Source of the DNA: Thalassospira sp. HJ | GTDB lineage: Bacteria; Pseudomonadota; Alphaproteobacteria; Rhodospirillales; Thalassospiraceae | Assembly (NCBI RefSeq): GCF_000948415.1 | Contig: NZ_JYII01000010.1 | Coordinates: 558,001 to 622,000 of the forward strand | Direction: 5' to 3' | Length of the DNA stretch: 64,000 nt | Shown: positions 34,311 to 43,719 of the stretch, piece after piece | Position numbering within the stretch: position 1 is the first letter of the stretch | How the letters are laid out: every line of letters starts with the position of its first letter | Translations under genes and position numbers: made by a program | The notes under the pieces: model-generated | The model's database searches: none | Told to the model about the DNA's origin: nothing | The model's input: only the letters and a program-made list of their open reading frames with translations

Positions 34311-35395
34311 GCACCGCCCCTGGTAATTTTTAATAGTTCTTCAATTGTCATATTTGGACGAATTCCTTTCTCATTGAGGACAGCTAACGCAGACTCCGTC
34401 CGTCCTCTAATGAATTCAGCGGCTTGCATTTCGTCCATTTCATCGGGCGATATGACGTCGAAGCCTGCTTTTTTGGCAAGGTCCGCACAGAATGGAGAGA
34501 TGCTTTTTAGGATTCTTGGGTTGGTAAGATGTGTTGCTCCTCTTGGTCTGGAATCATTAACTCGCATTGACTGAAACTGAGGTTCTTCTTGGAGTATTTT
34601 ATCTCTGACAGCGTCTTCTGAAAGACGATCGCGACCACCAAGGGCAGTGTATAATCTTATAAGGTGAGTGGTGGCGAGCTGCTTCTCTAGGTTTTCCCCG
34701 CCAGTAAGCTCGAAAAATTTACTGTGACTAAGTAAATTTATGTATTCCGAAGTGCGATAAGTGCGACCGTCAATCAAGGAGTCTTCGATAAGTCGATCAA
34801 GTGCTAAAAACAGGCAATCAACCCACCATCTCCCGGGGCGCTTTTCGCCAAAATCTTGCACTTTACCGATATGTAGCAAAAAATTTAGATTTGTTGCTAA
34901 TTTGCGGCTAGTTTCAGCTTTGTATCGTGGGTCGTTTTGTACAAAGTTCTGGATATCATCTGCGGTAACGCTTTTGGTGTTCCAGTTGTACTTAGACGCA
35001 ACGCGTTCAAGTACATATGCATTTGCCCAAAGGGCTGGGCGCCGCTGATATGCAGCAGCCTTCTTCCATTTGCCGACATAGCTAAATAGAAAAGCGAAAA
35101 GTGCTACTTTATCAAAAGCGGGGGAGTGGTCCCAAGATAGTGCCTGAAATACCAGTTCATCGGCGCAAATCATATCGACGCCGGCGATGGTCCTGTTGAA
35201 TAGAAAAAAGTTAATCGGAATGTATTCGGTGTGACCGCTTTTCTTGATGCGTTCGCGGAACTCAGTTCTTGGAACATCTTCAAGTGCATCGTTAAACCCA
35301 GCCCGAATAATTGAATGCAATTCAACTAGGCCGTTACTATTTCGACCCCACGAGAAATTTTTTGTGAAGCTTCCCGGTTTCCAGACTTCTTCCAA
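34307..35395 (-). CDS. Unrecognised 362-residue protein coupled to the PIN nuclease
   Basis: I do not recognise this family. The protein opens EEVWKPGSFTKNFSWG, followed by aromatic- and Arg-rich segments (YIPINFFLFNRT, ALWANAYVLERVASKYNWN, RKLATNLNFLLHIGKV, RWWVDCLFLALDRLIEDS) with helical character. No signal peptide or clear membrane helix is seen. The last 25-30 residues (LNEKGIRPNMTIEELLKI...) look like a short antitoxin tail. I use the TTG at 35395 because GGAGGA lies five bases before it. Starts at 35422/35425 would add nine or ten unlikely residues. It lies between the MT-A70 gene (80 bases upstream) and the PIN gene (4-base overlap). Confidence 0.75.
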   Translation of the reverse strand: MEEVWKPGSFTKNFSWGRNSNGLVELHSIIRAGFNDALEDVPRTEFRERIKKSGHTEYIPINFFLFNRTIAGVDMICADELVFQALSWDHSPAFDKVALFAFLFSYVGKWKKAAAYQRRPALWANAYVLERVASKYNWNTKSVTADDIQNFVQNDPRYKAETSRKLATNLNFLLHIGKVQDFGEKRPGRWWVDCLFLALDRLIEDSLIDGRTYRTSEYINLLSHSKFFELTGGENLEKQLATTHLIRLYTALGGRDRLSEDAVRDKILQEEPQFQSMRVNDSRPRGATHLTNPRILKSISPFCADLAKKAGFDVISPDEMDEMQAAEFIRGRTESALAVLNEKGIRPNMTIEELLKITRGGA

Positions 35396-35474
35396 AAAAA
35401 TCCTCCAAAAAAGAAGCAGCATCAAATCACTGCTTCAATGTAACATCATTTCTTGCGGCTAGTTCAAGCGGAAA

Positions 35475-36176
35475 TTATTCTGCTGGTGCCGTGTTCAAGG
35501 AGGAGTTGTAGGCGTAAGTTTTCCAAGTTGGTTTGTAATCATCTTCTGCCTGATTTCCCCAAACAGTCCAGCCTTTTCGCCGTCCTCTTCCAAAGAGTTC
35601 CAAATAAGGTCCCCAAGAGCAAGCTTCGATAATTTCGTATTGTTCGTCTGGCTTTCTGGAGTGTTCTCGTTTGCGGGTTTTTAGGAGGTCGCCATTAGGT
35701 TCTTCCAGAACATCATCTAGCTCAGGTGCCGAAATGAAGTTTACTTGCGATCGACCGGGTGCCAAGGTTCTTGCACTTTGTCCCCGTATTCCGAACAGCA
35801 ATATTTCTGTCACGTTTCGGAAATAAAATCCTACTCCTCTGCCATCAGGGCCACCGTCTTTGCGGATTTTTTCCCAAACAATATGGGATTTATATTGGAA
35901 CCCCCAAGATTCCATAACTTTAAGACCATCAGGTAAAAGTGCGTTTGGGACCCAGAGGTAGCAGTGTGCGCGGTCCTCAACATGTTCAGATACAGGGAGG
36001 CTGCAGATATCCGGTAGCTCCATTGTTGGATAGCGTGCGAGCCTTTTATGCTCGGGAGCTACCTTTCCGGTCCGATTTTGGAACCGCCAGGGAGGGTCAG
36101 CCATGATAGTGCCGAATTTCTGACCATTTAAGAAGGATCTCAATTCGTCTTTTGCTGAGAGAGGTTCGTCTTTCAT
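35475..36176 (-). CDS. MT-A70 family adenine-N6 methyltransferase
   Basis: A 233-residue SAM-dependent methyltransferase of the MT-A70 type with the catalytic DPPW motif (IMADPPWRFQNRTG near 24-37), LWVPNALLPDGLKVMESWGF and the C-terminal SRKPDEQYEIIEACSWG segment. Bacterial members methylate adenine in DNA and occur in phages, islands and some restriction-modification systems. The ATG at 36176 has AAAGGGA five bases upstream. It is the first gene of the island operon. The window shows no recognisable restriction endonuclease unless one of the next two genes acts as one. Codon use is AT-rich compared with the flanking chromosome. Confidence 0.88.
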   Translation of the reverse strand: MKDEPLSAKDELRSFLNGQKFGTIMADPPWRFQNRTGKVAPEHKRLARYPTMELPDICSLPVSEHVEDRAHCYLWVPNALLPDGLKVMESWGFQYKSHIVWEKIRKDGGPDGRGVGFYFRNVTEILLFGIRGQSARTLAPGRSQVNFISAPELDDVLEEPNGDLLKTRKREHSRKPDEQYEIIEACSWGPYLELFGRGRRKGWTVWGNQAEDDYKPTWKTYAYNSSLNTAPAE

Positions 36177-36445
36177 GTTTTCCCTTTAAACGCGGTTCGT
36201 TTGTTGAGCCCAAAACAAACACAATACAGTTAAAAAGTCTATCCAGGCGTCTGCAATTTGCAGGTTTGAACAATTGTCATTATGATAGATTGCTTTTGCA
36301 TAAGCGTATTCGTCTTAACTAAATGAACAAATTTGTTCTTATTTTGTTCCAATGTTGCCACATGCGTGTTCAGACTGCAATATCTCTTTGCAGACGGCCT
36401 AGCGCCGGCGCATATTATATCTGTAATTGTTTTGTACTTGGAAAA

Positions 36446-36520
36446 TGGTGCTGCTGGGGAGATTTGAACTCCCGGCCTCTCCCTTACCAAGGGAGTGCTC
36501 TACCCCTGAGCTACAGCAGC
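36446..36520 (-). tRNA. tRNA-Thr(GGT), copy 1
   Basis: A 75-base cloverleaf, anticodon loop TTGGTAA (anticodon GGT), with an encoded CCA end. It is identical to the copy at 36548-36622, 27 bases away. Its 3' end faces the AT-rich island. Confidence 0.97.
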
Positions 36521-36547
36521 CCGATAATCAGGCTGACCGGTGGGCAA

Positions 36548-36622
36548 TGGTGCTGCTGGGGAGATTTGAACTCCCGGCCTCTCCCTTACCAAGGGAGTGC
36601 TCTACCCCTGAGCTACAGCAGC
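36548..36622 (-). tRNA. tRNA-Thr(GGT), copy 2
   Basis: A 75-base cloverleaf identical to copy 1, with anticodon GGT and encoded CCA. The short spacer and lack of a terminator between them suggest a single precursor transcript for both. Confidence 0.97.
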
Positions 36623-36821
36623 ATGAGCCCTTGCGGTGCGGGCGGGTTATAGGCCACGTATCAGTAATTGGTCAAGCCTGAATTATGCGAAGTTTTTCGA
36701 TTGTTCCCGTGGCAGGGCTTTTCGCCCTGTTTTCGTCAAGATCGGCTGTAATTTTTCGCGTGCTGTTTTATAACGGGCCAATCAAGCATCCCCAGAAATC
36801 TGATGAAACGGTTGTTGCACC

Positions 36822-36983
36822 ATGACTGCCAAAAAATCTGATATGCGCCCGGCTGTGAACGAGGAGCGCCTGAAACGTGAAGCCGAAGCGCTCCGCGCCA
36901 ATCTGGCCAAGCGCAAGCAACAGCAGCGCACGCGTAAAAGCGACCAGGGCGGATCGGACAAGGGCGAAAAAAGCGACGACTGA
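36822..36983 (+). CDS. Small basic helical protein (53 residues)
   Basis: A 53-residue open frame starting MTAKKSDMRPAVNEERL and continuing with an amphipathic, Arg/Lys/Gln-rich helix (ALRANLAKRKQQQ) before a charged Gly/Ser/Asp tail. Small proteins with this ALRxNLxKRKxQ core occur upstream of dcd or murA in related alphaproteobacteria, as far as I recall. It is a likely nucleic-acid- or protein-binding helix of unknown function. It reads in the same direction as dcd, which starts 131 bases later. Confidence 0.6.
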   Translation: MTAKKSDMRPAVNEERLKREAEALRANLAKRKQQQRTRKSDQGGSDKGEKSDD

Positions 36984-37114
36984 TCGCCGGCGTTCTTTTT
37001 TCCGCGAGGCACTGGTCGACTAGCGCATCGTTTGGTTGATCTTGGTGCCAACGGGCGGGTAAAACCGTGGGTGCTGAACGTGGTTGGGATTTTCGCAAAA
37101 ACAGGGGTGGCACT

Positions 37115-37669
37115 ATGTCGGTAAGACCGGATCACTGGATACGCCAGATGGCGCAGGAAAAAGGCATGATCGAGCCGTTCGTTGACGGGTTCAAACGCGA
37201 CGGTGTGATTTCCTATGGTGTCAGTTCATACGGCTATGACGCCCGTGTCGCCGACGAGTTCAAGATTTTCACCAATGTCGACTCGGCCATTGTCGATCCC
37301 AAGGAATTTTCCGATGACGGGTTCGTCAACCGCAAGACCGATGTCTGCGTGATCCCGCCCAACAGTTTTGCCCTGGCGCGCACGGTGGAGTATTTCCGCA
37401 TCCCGCGCGACACGCTGGTGATCTGTCTGGGGAAATCGACCTATGCCCGCTGTGGCATCATCGTCAATGTCACACCGCTTGAACCGGAATGGGAAGGGCA
37501 TGTGACACTGGAATTCTCCAACACAACCCCGCTTCCGGCCCGCATTTATGCCAATGAAGGTGCATGTCAGTTCATTTTCCTGAAAGCGGAAAGTGAATGC
37601 GATACCTCCTATGCGGATCGCGCAGGGAAATATATGGGCCAAAAAGGTGTCACTTTGCCGCGCCTGTGA
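37115..37669 (+). CDS. dcd: dCTP deaminase
   Basis: A 184-residue enzyme that deaminates dCTP to dUTP for thymidylate synthesis. The dUTPase-like trimeric fold is clear: [13 protein letters not shown] near the start, [20 protein letters not shown] (Arg and nucleotide contacts) and [20 protein letters not shown], which holds the catalytic Glu. The MSVRPDHWI start at 37115 fits family length. Sixteen codons of open frame upstream are ignored. Confidence 0.95.
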   Translation: MSVRPDHWIRQMAQEKGMIEPFVDGFKRDGVISYGVSSYGYDARVADEFKIFTNVDSAIVDPKEFSDDGFVNRKTDVCVIPPNSFALARTVEYFRIPRDTLVICLGKSTYARCGIIVNVTPLEPEWEGHVTLEFSNTTPLPARIYANEGACQFIFLKAESECDTSYADRAGKYMGQKGVTLPRL

Positions 37670-37750
37670 TAAAGGGATGGCACAAATCTGGTGGTGACAC
37701 GCCAAGACACGCGTTTGCTGTGCCAATGCGCACAGCACAAAGAGGACTGA

Positions 37751-39043
37751 ATGGACAAGATCAAGATTTCCGGTGGTCGCCGGCTGCAGGGCAAAATTGC
37801 AATCGGCGGTGCCAAAAACGCGGCTTTGCCCCTGATGGCAGCAGCCTTGCTGACAGATGAAACGCTGACCCTTTCAAACCTGCCGCATCTTGCAGATATC
37901 ACCTCGATGGCCAACCTTCTGGCCCAGCACGGTGTGGCGTTGCATCTGAACGGGCATGCACCGAATGGCGGTCATACAGGTCGCGTTCTGGAAATGACTG
38001 CCAAGGAAATCACCTCGACCACGGCACCTTATGATCTGGTGCGCAAAATGCGCGCATCTGTCTTGGTGCTGGGTCCGATTGTTGCTCGCTGCGGTGTTGC
38101 GCGTGTGTCGCTACCCGGTGGCTGCGCAATTGGTAACCGTCCGGTTGACCTGCATCTTAAGGCACTGGAAGCCATGGGGGCGGAGATACACCTGACAGAG
38201 GGCTATATCGAAGCCCGCGCACCCGAAGGCCTCAAGGGCGGTCACATTCTGTTCCCGCAGGTCTCAGTCGGGGCGACGGAAAACGCGCTGATGGCAGCTT
38301 CCCTTGCCGATGGTGTGGTCACGATTGGCAATGCTGCGCGTGAGCCTGAAGTTTCTGATCTGGCCCATTGTCTGGTCGCGATGGGGGCCGAGATTGAAGG
38401 CATTGGCACCGATACCCTGAAAGTAACCGGCAAGCCGCGCCTGCATGGCGCGGAATATTCGGTTGTCCCGGATCGTATCGAAACTGGTACCTATGCGATT
38501 GCTGCCGCCATTACTGGCGGCGAGATCGAACTGACGGGTACGCGCCTTGAGCTGATTGACAGCCTTGTTGATGCAATGCGTGCCGCCGGTGTCGAAGTCG
38601 AAGAGACCGAAGACGGCATGAAGGTCCGCGGTAACCGCGCCACGCTTAAGGGCGTTGATGTGATGACCGAACCTTATCCCGGCTTCCCGACCGATATGCA
38701 GGCTCAGTTCATGGCGCTGATGTCGGTTGCCAACGGTGCCTCAATGATCACCGAAACGATTTTTGAAAATCGCTTTATGCACGTGCCGGAACTGAGCCGT
38801 ATGGGTGCTGATGTCAATGTACATGGCCGCTCGGCGATTGTACGCGGCAGTGCGAAGCTGTCGGGGGCAGAGGTCATGGCAACCGATCTTCGTGCCTCGG
38901 TTTCGATGGTGCTTGCAGGCTTGGCAGCCGAGGGCGAGACGGTTATTAACCGTGTTTACCATCTCGACCGTGGTTATGAGCGACTTGAAGAGAAACTTGC
39001 GGCCTGTGGGGCGCAGATCGAACGTGTTCGGGTTCCGGCCTGA
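37751..39043 (+). CDS. murA: UDP-N-acetylglucosamine 1-carboxyvinyltransferase
   Basis: A 430-residue cytoplasmic enzyme for the first committed step of peptidoglycan synthesis, moving enolpyruvyl from PEP to UDP-GlcNAc. It has [20 protein letters not shown] at the N-terminus and the catalytic loop [16 protein letters not shown] with the reactive Cys125, which implies fosfomycin sensitivity at the target level. It is normal in length. It lies 46 bases before hisG on the same strand. Confidence 0.97.
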   Translation: MDKIKISGGRRLQGKIAIGGAKNAALPLMAAALLTDETLTLSNLPHLADITSMANLLAQHGVALHLNGHAPNGGHTGRVLEMTAKEITSTTAPYDLVRKMRASVLVLGPIVARCGVARVSLPGGCAIGNRPVDLHLKALEAMGAEIHLTEGYIEARAPEGLKGGHILFPQVSVGATENALMAASLADGVVTIGNAAREPEVSDLAHCLVAMGAEIEGIGTDTLKVTGKPRLHGAEYSVVPDRIETGTYAIAAAITGGEIELTGTRLELIDSLVDAMRAAGVEVEETEDGMKVRGNRATLKGVDVMTEPYPGFPTDMQAQFMALMSVANGASMITETIFENRFMHVPELSRMGADVNVHGRSAIVRGSAKLSGAEVMATDLRASVSMVLAGLAAEGETVINRVYHLDRGYERLEEKLAACGAQIERVRVPA

Positions 39044-39089
39044 TTTCAAGGCCACCGGATAACTGAAAAACGCGTAAGGCGACTGATTG

Positions 39090-39749
39090 ATGAGTGACGA
39101 AAAGCTGGTGCTTGCCCTACCCAAGGGGCGCATTCTTGACGAGGTGATGCCATTGGTGCGGTCCGCCGGGATCGAACCGGAAGCGGCATTTGATGATCCG
39201 AAATCCCGTGCTCTTCGGTTTGCCACCAATCATCCGCATATCGATATCATCCGCGTGCGCAGCTTTGACGTTGCGACCTTCGTGGCCTTTGGTGCCGCTC
39301 ATATCGGTGTCTGCGGCAATGATGTCCTGATGGAATTCGATTACCCGGACATCTATGCACCGCTGGATCTCAATATCGGGCATTGCCGGATTGCTGTTGC
39401 CGAACCCGAAGAAATGATCGAAGGCGATGACCCGTCGCGCTGGTCACATGTCCGGGTGGCAACCAAATACCCGAACATCACGCGCACTCATTTTGCCAAA
39501 CGCGGCGTTCAGGCCGAATGCATCAAGCTGAATGGCGCGATGGAACTGGCCCCGACACTTGGCCTGTGCCGTCGCATCGTCGACCTTGTTTCGACGGGCA
39601 ATACGCTTAAGGCCAATGGTCTGCGTGAAATCGAACATGTTGCTGACGTGACCTCGCGTCTGATCGTCAACCGTGCAGCACTTAAAACCCGTCCGACCGA
39701 TATCCAGCCCTGGATCGACCGTTTCTCCGAGGTGCTCAATGCCGCTTAA
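39090..39749 (+). CDS. hisG: ATP phosphoribosyltransferase, short form
   Basis: A 219-residue HisG that joins ATP and PRPP in the first step of histidine synthesis. It starts [19 protein letters not shown] and has [27 protein letters not shown] (split across positions 152-178), including the PRPP loop. It lacks the C-terminal regulatory domain of long HisG, so it belongs to the short form that needs a HisZ partner. No hisZ is in this window. Its end overlaps the hisD start. Confidence 0.95.
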   Translation: MSDEKLVLALPKGRILDEVMPLVRSAGIEPEAAFDDPKSRALRFATNHPHIDIIRVRSFDVATFVAFGAAHIGVCGNDVLMEFDYPDIYAPLDLNIGHCRIAVAEPEEMIEGDDPSRWSHVRVATKYPNITRTHFAKRGVQAECIKLNGAMELAPTLGLCRRIVDLVSTGNTLKANGLREIEHVADVTSRLIVNRAALKTRPTDIQPWIDRFSEVLNAA

Positions 39750-41034
39750 GCTCTCCATCACGGATAAAAGTTTTGAGGAAGATTTCGTCAAGCTTCTGGG
39801 TATGAAGCGGGAATCGGATGCCGATGTTGATGCCGCCGTTGCCAACATCATCGATGACGTCCGCGCGCGGGGTGACGAAGCTGTTTGCGAATATACCAAT
39901 CGCTTTGACCGGCTGAGCATCGATGCATCGGGCATGGCGGTTACCGCTGCCGAAGTTGATGCCGCGGTTGCCAACATTGATGCTGATCTTTTGAAGTCGC
40001 TCGAACTGGCCGCGACCCGCATTCGCGCCTATCACGAAAAGCAGATGCCAGCAGACGAGCGTTACACCGATGAAAGTGGTGTCGAGCTTGGTTGGCGCTG
40101 GCGGGCTGTTTCGGCGGCTGGTCTTTATGTACCGGGTGGACTGGCATCCTATCCGTCTTCGGTTCTGATGAATGCCATTCCGGCCAAGGTTGCCGGTGTG
40201 AAGCGCCTTGTTATGGTTGTGCCGACCCCGGACAACAAAATGAACCCGCTGGTTCTGGCCGCAGCCCGTATTGCGGGCGTTGACGAGATTTACCGGATCG
40301 GTGGTGCGCAGGCGGTTGCAGCCCTTGCCTATGGCACGGAAACCATCAAGCCGGTCGACAAGATCGTCGGTCCGGGCAACGCGTTCGTAGCAGCAGCCAA
40401 GCGCCGCGTATTTGGTCAGGTCGGCATTGATATGATTGCCGGGCCGTCGGAGATCCTCGTTGTTGCCGATGGCAGCAATGATGCAAGCTGGGTGGCAGCA
40501 GACCTTTTGTCGCAGGCGGAACATGACCCGGTTGCACAATCCATCCTGATTACCGATGACGCAGCCTTTGCTGATCAGGTGCAGGTGGCGATTGATACCC
40601 ATCTGGAAACGCTGCCGCGTGCAGAGATCGCTGGTGCGAGCTGGCGCGACTTTGGTGCAATTGTTTTGGTCGAAAATCTGTCGCAGGCTCCGGCTCTTGT
40701 GGATCGGATCGCACCGGAACATCTGGAGCTGGCGGTAGACGACCCGGATGCATTGGCAGAAGACATTCACCATGCCGGTGCGATTTTCCTGGGCCGTTAT
40801 ACCCCCGAAGCCATTGGCGACTATGTTGCCGGGCCGAACCATGTCCTGCCAACGGCGCGTTCGGCGCGGTTCTCGTCCGGCCTTGGGGTTCTCGACTTCA
40901 TCAAGCGGTCATCGCTGATCAAGTGCACACCCGAAAGTCTGGCAAAGATCGGCCCGGCCGCCATCGCCCTTGCAGAAAGCGAAGGTTTGCAGGCGCATGG
41001 ACTTTCAGTAGCGATCCGTTCAAACCAGATGTAA
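39739..41034 (+). CDS. hisD: Histidinol dehydrogenase
   Basis: A 431-residue zinc enzyme that oxidises L-histidinol to histidine with two NAD+. Markers: [26 protein letters not shown] (split around 125-150), the [12 protein letters not shown] loop, [12 protein letters not shown] (zinc site) and RIAPEHLEL with the catalytic Glu-His pair. The MPLKLSI start at 39739 overlaps the last 11 bases of hisG, giving coupled translation. Confidence 0.97.
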   Translation: MPLKLSITDKSFEEDFVKLLGMKRESDADVDAAVANIIDDVRARGDEAVCEYTNRFDRLSIDASGMAVTAAEVDAAVANIDADLLKSLELAATRIRAYHEKQMPADERYTDESGVELGWRWRAVSAAGLYVPGGLASYPSSVLMNAIPAKVAGVKRLVMVVPTPDNKMNPLVLAAARIAGVDEIYRIGGAQAVAALAYGTETIKPVDKIVGPGNAFVAAAKRRVFGQVGIDMIAGPSEILVVADGSNDASWVAADLLSQAEHDPVAQSILITDDAAFADQVQVAIDTHLETLPRAEIAGASWRDFGAIVLVENLSQAPALVDRIAPEHLELAVDDPDALAEDIHHAGAIFLGRYTPEAIGDYVAGPNHVLPTARSARFSSGLGVLDFIKRSSLIKCTPESLAKIGPAAIALAESEGLQAHGLSVAIRSNQM

Positions 41035-41077
41035 GCTGTTGCAATGCAGCGTGTGAGGGGACCGGAGCGAGAGAGCC

Positions 41078-41554
41078 ATGGCAGAAAACCAATGTATTGC
41101 CGGTATCTATCTTGACGAAAAGTACAAGGTACGGCGCCGTCCTGAGGTCGAGCACGAGCAGGCGGTAGCAATTTACGACCTTCTGGAAGAAAACCATTTC
41201 GAACCGGCAGGCGGGTTTGAAGGGCCATATTCGGTCCATATGCGTATTGAGGACAACCGCATCTATATGGATGTGCGTGGCGATGACGATACCGAAAACC
41301 TGACCACCATTCCCGTGCCGCTTTCACCATTTCGCCGGATCGTCAAAGACTATTTCATGATCTGCGAAAGCTATTATGACGCCATCAAGAAGGCCAGTGC
41401 CGCCCAGATCGAAACCATCGATATGGCGCGTCGCGGTCTTCACAATGAAGGGTCCGAACAGCTGCGTGAACTTCTGGCCGACAAGGTGACGATTGATGAA
41501 AATACGGCCCGTCGCCTGTTTACGCTGATTTGTGTCCTTCACATCCGGGGTTAA
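41078..41554 (+). CDS. UPF0262 family protein
   Basis: A 158-residue cytoplasmic protein of the UPF0262 family, restricted mainly to alphaproteobacteria and of unknown function. Typical segments include RRRPEVEHEQAVAIYDLLEE, PVPLSPFRRIVKDYFMICES and a C-terminal helical region. It sits between hisD (43 bases) and the phosphatase gene (6 bases), a placement conserved in relatives to my knowledge, hinting at a shared role. Confidence 0.88.
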   Translation: MAENQCIAGIYLDEKYKVRRRPEVEHEQAVAIYDLLEENHFEPAGGFEGPYSVHMRIEDNRIYMDVRGDDDTENLTTIPVPLSPFRRIVKDYFMICESYYDAIKKASAAQIETIDMARRGLHNEGSEQLRELLADKVTIDENTARRLFTLICVLHIRG

Positions 41555-41560
41555 GGCACG

Positions 41561-42007
41561 GTGGCAGAAGAACTCCCCGGCTCGGTTCTTTTTGCCTGCA
41601 GCTACAATGCCGTGCGTTCGGTGATGGCTGCTGCCCTGATGCGTCACTATCACGGAACCCGCATCTATGTCGAAAGCTGCGGGGTGCGTGCCGGTGACCT
41701 TGATGGCTTTGCCGTGGCGGTGATGGAGGAAATCGGTCTTGATATTTCCTCATACAATTCCAAAACCTTTGATCAGCTTGAAGACGGCTTCTTTGATCTG
41801 ATCATCACCATGTCACCAGAAGCCCAGCACCGCGCGGTTGAGATGACCCGCACGATGGCCTGTGATGTGGAATTCTGGAATACCTTTGATGCCACGATTG
41901 TCGAGGGTTCGCGTGAAATCCGCCTTGAAGCCTATCGTCAGGTGCGTGATCAGATCAAAAAGCGCATTCTTGACCGTTTCCCGATTGGTCCTGCGCCAAA
42001 AGTTTGA
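41561..42007 (+). CDS. Low-molecular-weight protein tyrosine phosphatase-like protein
   Basis: A 148-residue protein of the LMW-PTP/arsenate reductase fold. The phosphate loop C-x5-R appears at 13-19 (ACSYNAVRSVMAAALM), and the fold continues with YVESCGVRAGDLDGFAV and the ITMSPEAQHR strand. The usual C-terminal Asp-Pro general acid is not obvious (FDA is nearest), so activity is uncertain. GTG start at 41561, six bases after UPF0262, so the two are co-translated. Convergent with the GNAT gene. Confidence 0.82.
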   Translation: MAEELPGSVLFACSYNAVRSVMAAALMRHYHGTRIYVESCGVRAGDLDGFAVAVMEEIGLDISSYNSKTFDQLEDGFFDLIITMSPEAQHRAVEMTRTMACDVEFWNTFDATIVEGSREIRLEAYRQVRDQIKKRILDRFPIGPAPKV

Positions 42008-42022
42008 CCGCGTGCCTTGGTT

Positions 42023-42511
42023 CTATCTGGCAAGGGCGTCGAACGCTGCACCATCCAGCACATAGATTTTCTCATCCTCGGCATGGCGCATGCCAAGTTT
42101 CTCGTAAAACCGTTGGGCAATCATGTTTTCCGCATCGACGGATAAGCGGATATAGGACTTTCCGCTTGCTTGGGCGTGTTTGGCAACGGCCCCGACCAGA
42201 CGCTTGGCAAAGCCGCCACCCCTATGGCTTGGTGCGACATAAAGGTCTTGGATATAAAGCCCGGCGCGTCCGCGAAATGTCGAATAGCTTGGAAAGAACA
42301 GGCACATGGCCACCGGCGTGTCATCAGCAATCGCAATCAGGGCATCAAACGCAGGGTCTTCACCAAACCCGTCACGTGCCAGATCCTCGGGCGAACTGGC
42401 AATTTTATCCGCACATCCTGTGGCTTTGCCGATTTCGCAAATCATGGCATGGAGTGCCGGTGCGTCATCACGTTCAGCAAGGCGAATTTCAGTGGTATGA
42501 GGATTGGTCAT
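42023..42511 (-). CDS. GNAT family N-acetyltransferase
   Basis: A 162-residue acetyltransferase: acetyl-CoA binding motif A is LYIQDLYVAPSHRGGGFAKRL (with the R-G-G-G-x-A/G loop), and the C-terminal motif is RLSVDAENMIAQRFYEKLGM. The substrate is unknown. The MTNPHTTEI start at 42511 is chosen. It is on the opposite strand to the surrounding housekeeping genes. Confidence 0.85.
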   Translation of the reverse strand: MTNPHTTEIRLAERDDAPALHAMICEIGKATGCADKIASSPEDLARDGFGEDPAFDALIAIADDTPVAMCLFFPSYSTFRGRAGLYIQDLYVAPSHRGGGFAKRLVGAVAKHAQASGKSYIRLSVDAENMIAQRFYEKLGMRHAEDEKIYVLDGAAFDALAR

Positions 42512-42766
42512 GCGGTGGCCTTCACGAGAAGTCAGGATCAAGCAGGCATCTTAGGGCGCAAGTGGCCATTGGAAAAGGCGTAAGCTGGTGTTCTTTCCGC
42601 GCGATCGGTTTCAGGACGATTTGGCAAGACAGAGTCTACGCTATTCGTTTAACGCAGTGCTGTAACGCCCTGCTTTGGACGTGAAAGGACTTGACCTTTT
42701 GCCCGGTTCAGAGCAGTTTGCGGCCCACCGGTATTTTGATATTGCAATACGAAAGCTAGGAGTCAC

Positions 42767-42985
42767 ATGGCTAAAGAAGACGTTATCGAGTTTCAGGGCA
42801 CTGTCGTTGAACTTCTGCCCAATGCGATGTTTCGCGTGAAGCTGGACAATGACCACGAAATCCTTGCCCACACATCGGGCAAAATGCGCAAGAACCGTAT
42901 TCGCGTTCTCGCAGGTGACCGTGTCAGCGTCGAAATGACCCCTTATGACCTGACCAAAGGTCGTATCACCTTCCGTTTCAAGTAA
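42767..42985 (+). CDS. infA: Translation initiation factor IF-1
   Basis: The 72-residue OB-fold protein that binds the ribosomal A site during initiation. It is near-consensus: [20 protein letters not shown] and [23 protein letters not shown] lies five bases before the ATG. It is followed by a short imperfect hairpin near 43019-43047, and then maf. Confidence 0.98.
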   Translation: MAKEDVIEFQGTVVELLPNAMFRVKLDNDHEILAHTSGKMRKNRIRVLAGDRVSVEMTPYDLTKGRITFRFK

Positions 42986-43135
42986 TCTGAAACCAAGATC
43001 AAGCGCAAATTGACCTTGTCTGGCGGTGCGTTTACCTTTGCCGTCAGGGTGCATTTTGCTGCCCAAATGGAAATGTGAGTATTCATCACATTTTTGATTG
43101 AAATGGTCTGGGAACGGATATCCGGGAGCCGCATC

Positions 43136-43717
43136 TTGTCAAAACTGATACTGGCATCTGCATCGCCGCGCCGTCTTGAGCTGCTTGCGCAGATCGGAAT
43201 TGTGCCAGATCAGGTCGTTCCCGCCGATATCGACGAAACACCCCATTCGGATGAAAGTCCGCGTCGCTTGGCGCTTCGCCTTGCTGAGGAAAAGGCACGT
43301 TTTGTTGCCAAATCCAATGGCGGGGCCTTTGTGCTGGCTGCGGATACAGTTGTTGCCTGTGGCCGACGTGCGCTTGGCAAGGCCGAGGACGTTGGTGAGG
43401 CACGCAAGTTCCTGACCCTTCTGTCCGGTCGTCGTCACCGGGTTTATGGTGGCATGTGCCTAGTTGCGCCCGATGGCACGGAACGTTCGCGCGTGATCGA
43501 GACACAGGTAAAATTCCGCACCCTCGGAACAGATGATCTTAATCGCTATCTGTCCCATGATGAATGGCAGGGCAAGGCCGGGGCTTATGCCATCCAGGGC
43601 TTTGCCGCGACCTTCGTAAAGGCCATCTCGGGATCGTACTCCAACGTCGTCGGGCTATCGCTTTGCGAGGTGGATGGTCTTCTGCGCGGCCTTGGCTATA
43701 CCCCCAAAGAGGTTTGA
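43136..43717 (+). CDS. maf: Maf-family nucleotide pyrophosphatase
   Basis: A 193-residue Maf protein, a house-cleaning nucleoside triphosphate pyrophosphatase. Motifs: LASASPRRLELLAQIG at the start, ADIDETPHSDESPRRLALRL, VLAADTVV and GKAGAYAIQGFAATFVKAI. The TTG start at 43136 (GGGAG seven bases upstream) gives the family's usual length. The GKAGAYAIQG motif suits the dTTP/UTP-specific type. Its stop is two bases before the RNase E/G gene. Confidence 0.92.
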   Translation: MSKLILASASPRRLELLAQIGIVPDQVVPADIDETPHSDESPRRLALRLAEEKARFVAKSNGGAFVLAADTVVACGRRALGKAEDVGEARKFLTLLSGRRHRVYGGMCLVAPDGTERSRVIETQVKFRTLGTDDLNRYLSHDEWQGKAGAYAIQGFAATFVKAISGSYSNVVGLSLCEVDGLLRGLGYTPKEV

Positions 43718-43719
43718 TC

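Noticed and set aside
36446..36622. The two tRNA-Thr copies as attL and attR of an element
   Set aside because: Only 27 bases lie between them and both are full-length. A tandem duplication explains them better.
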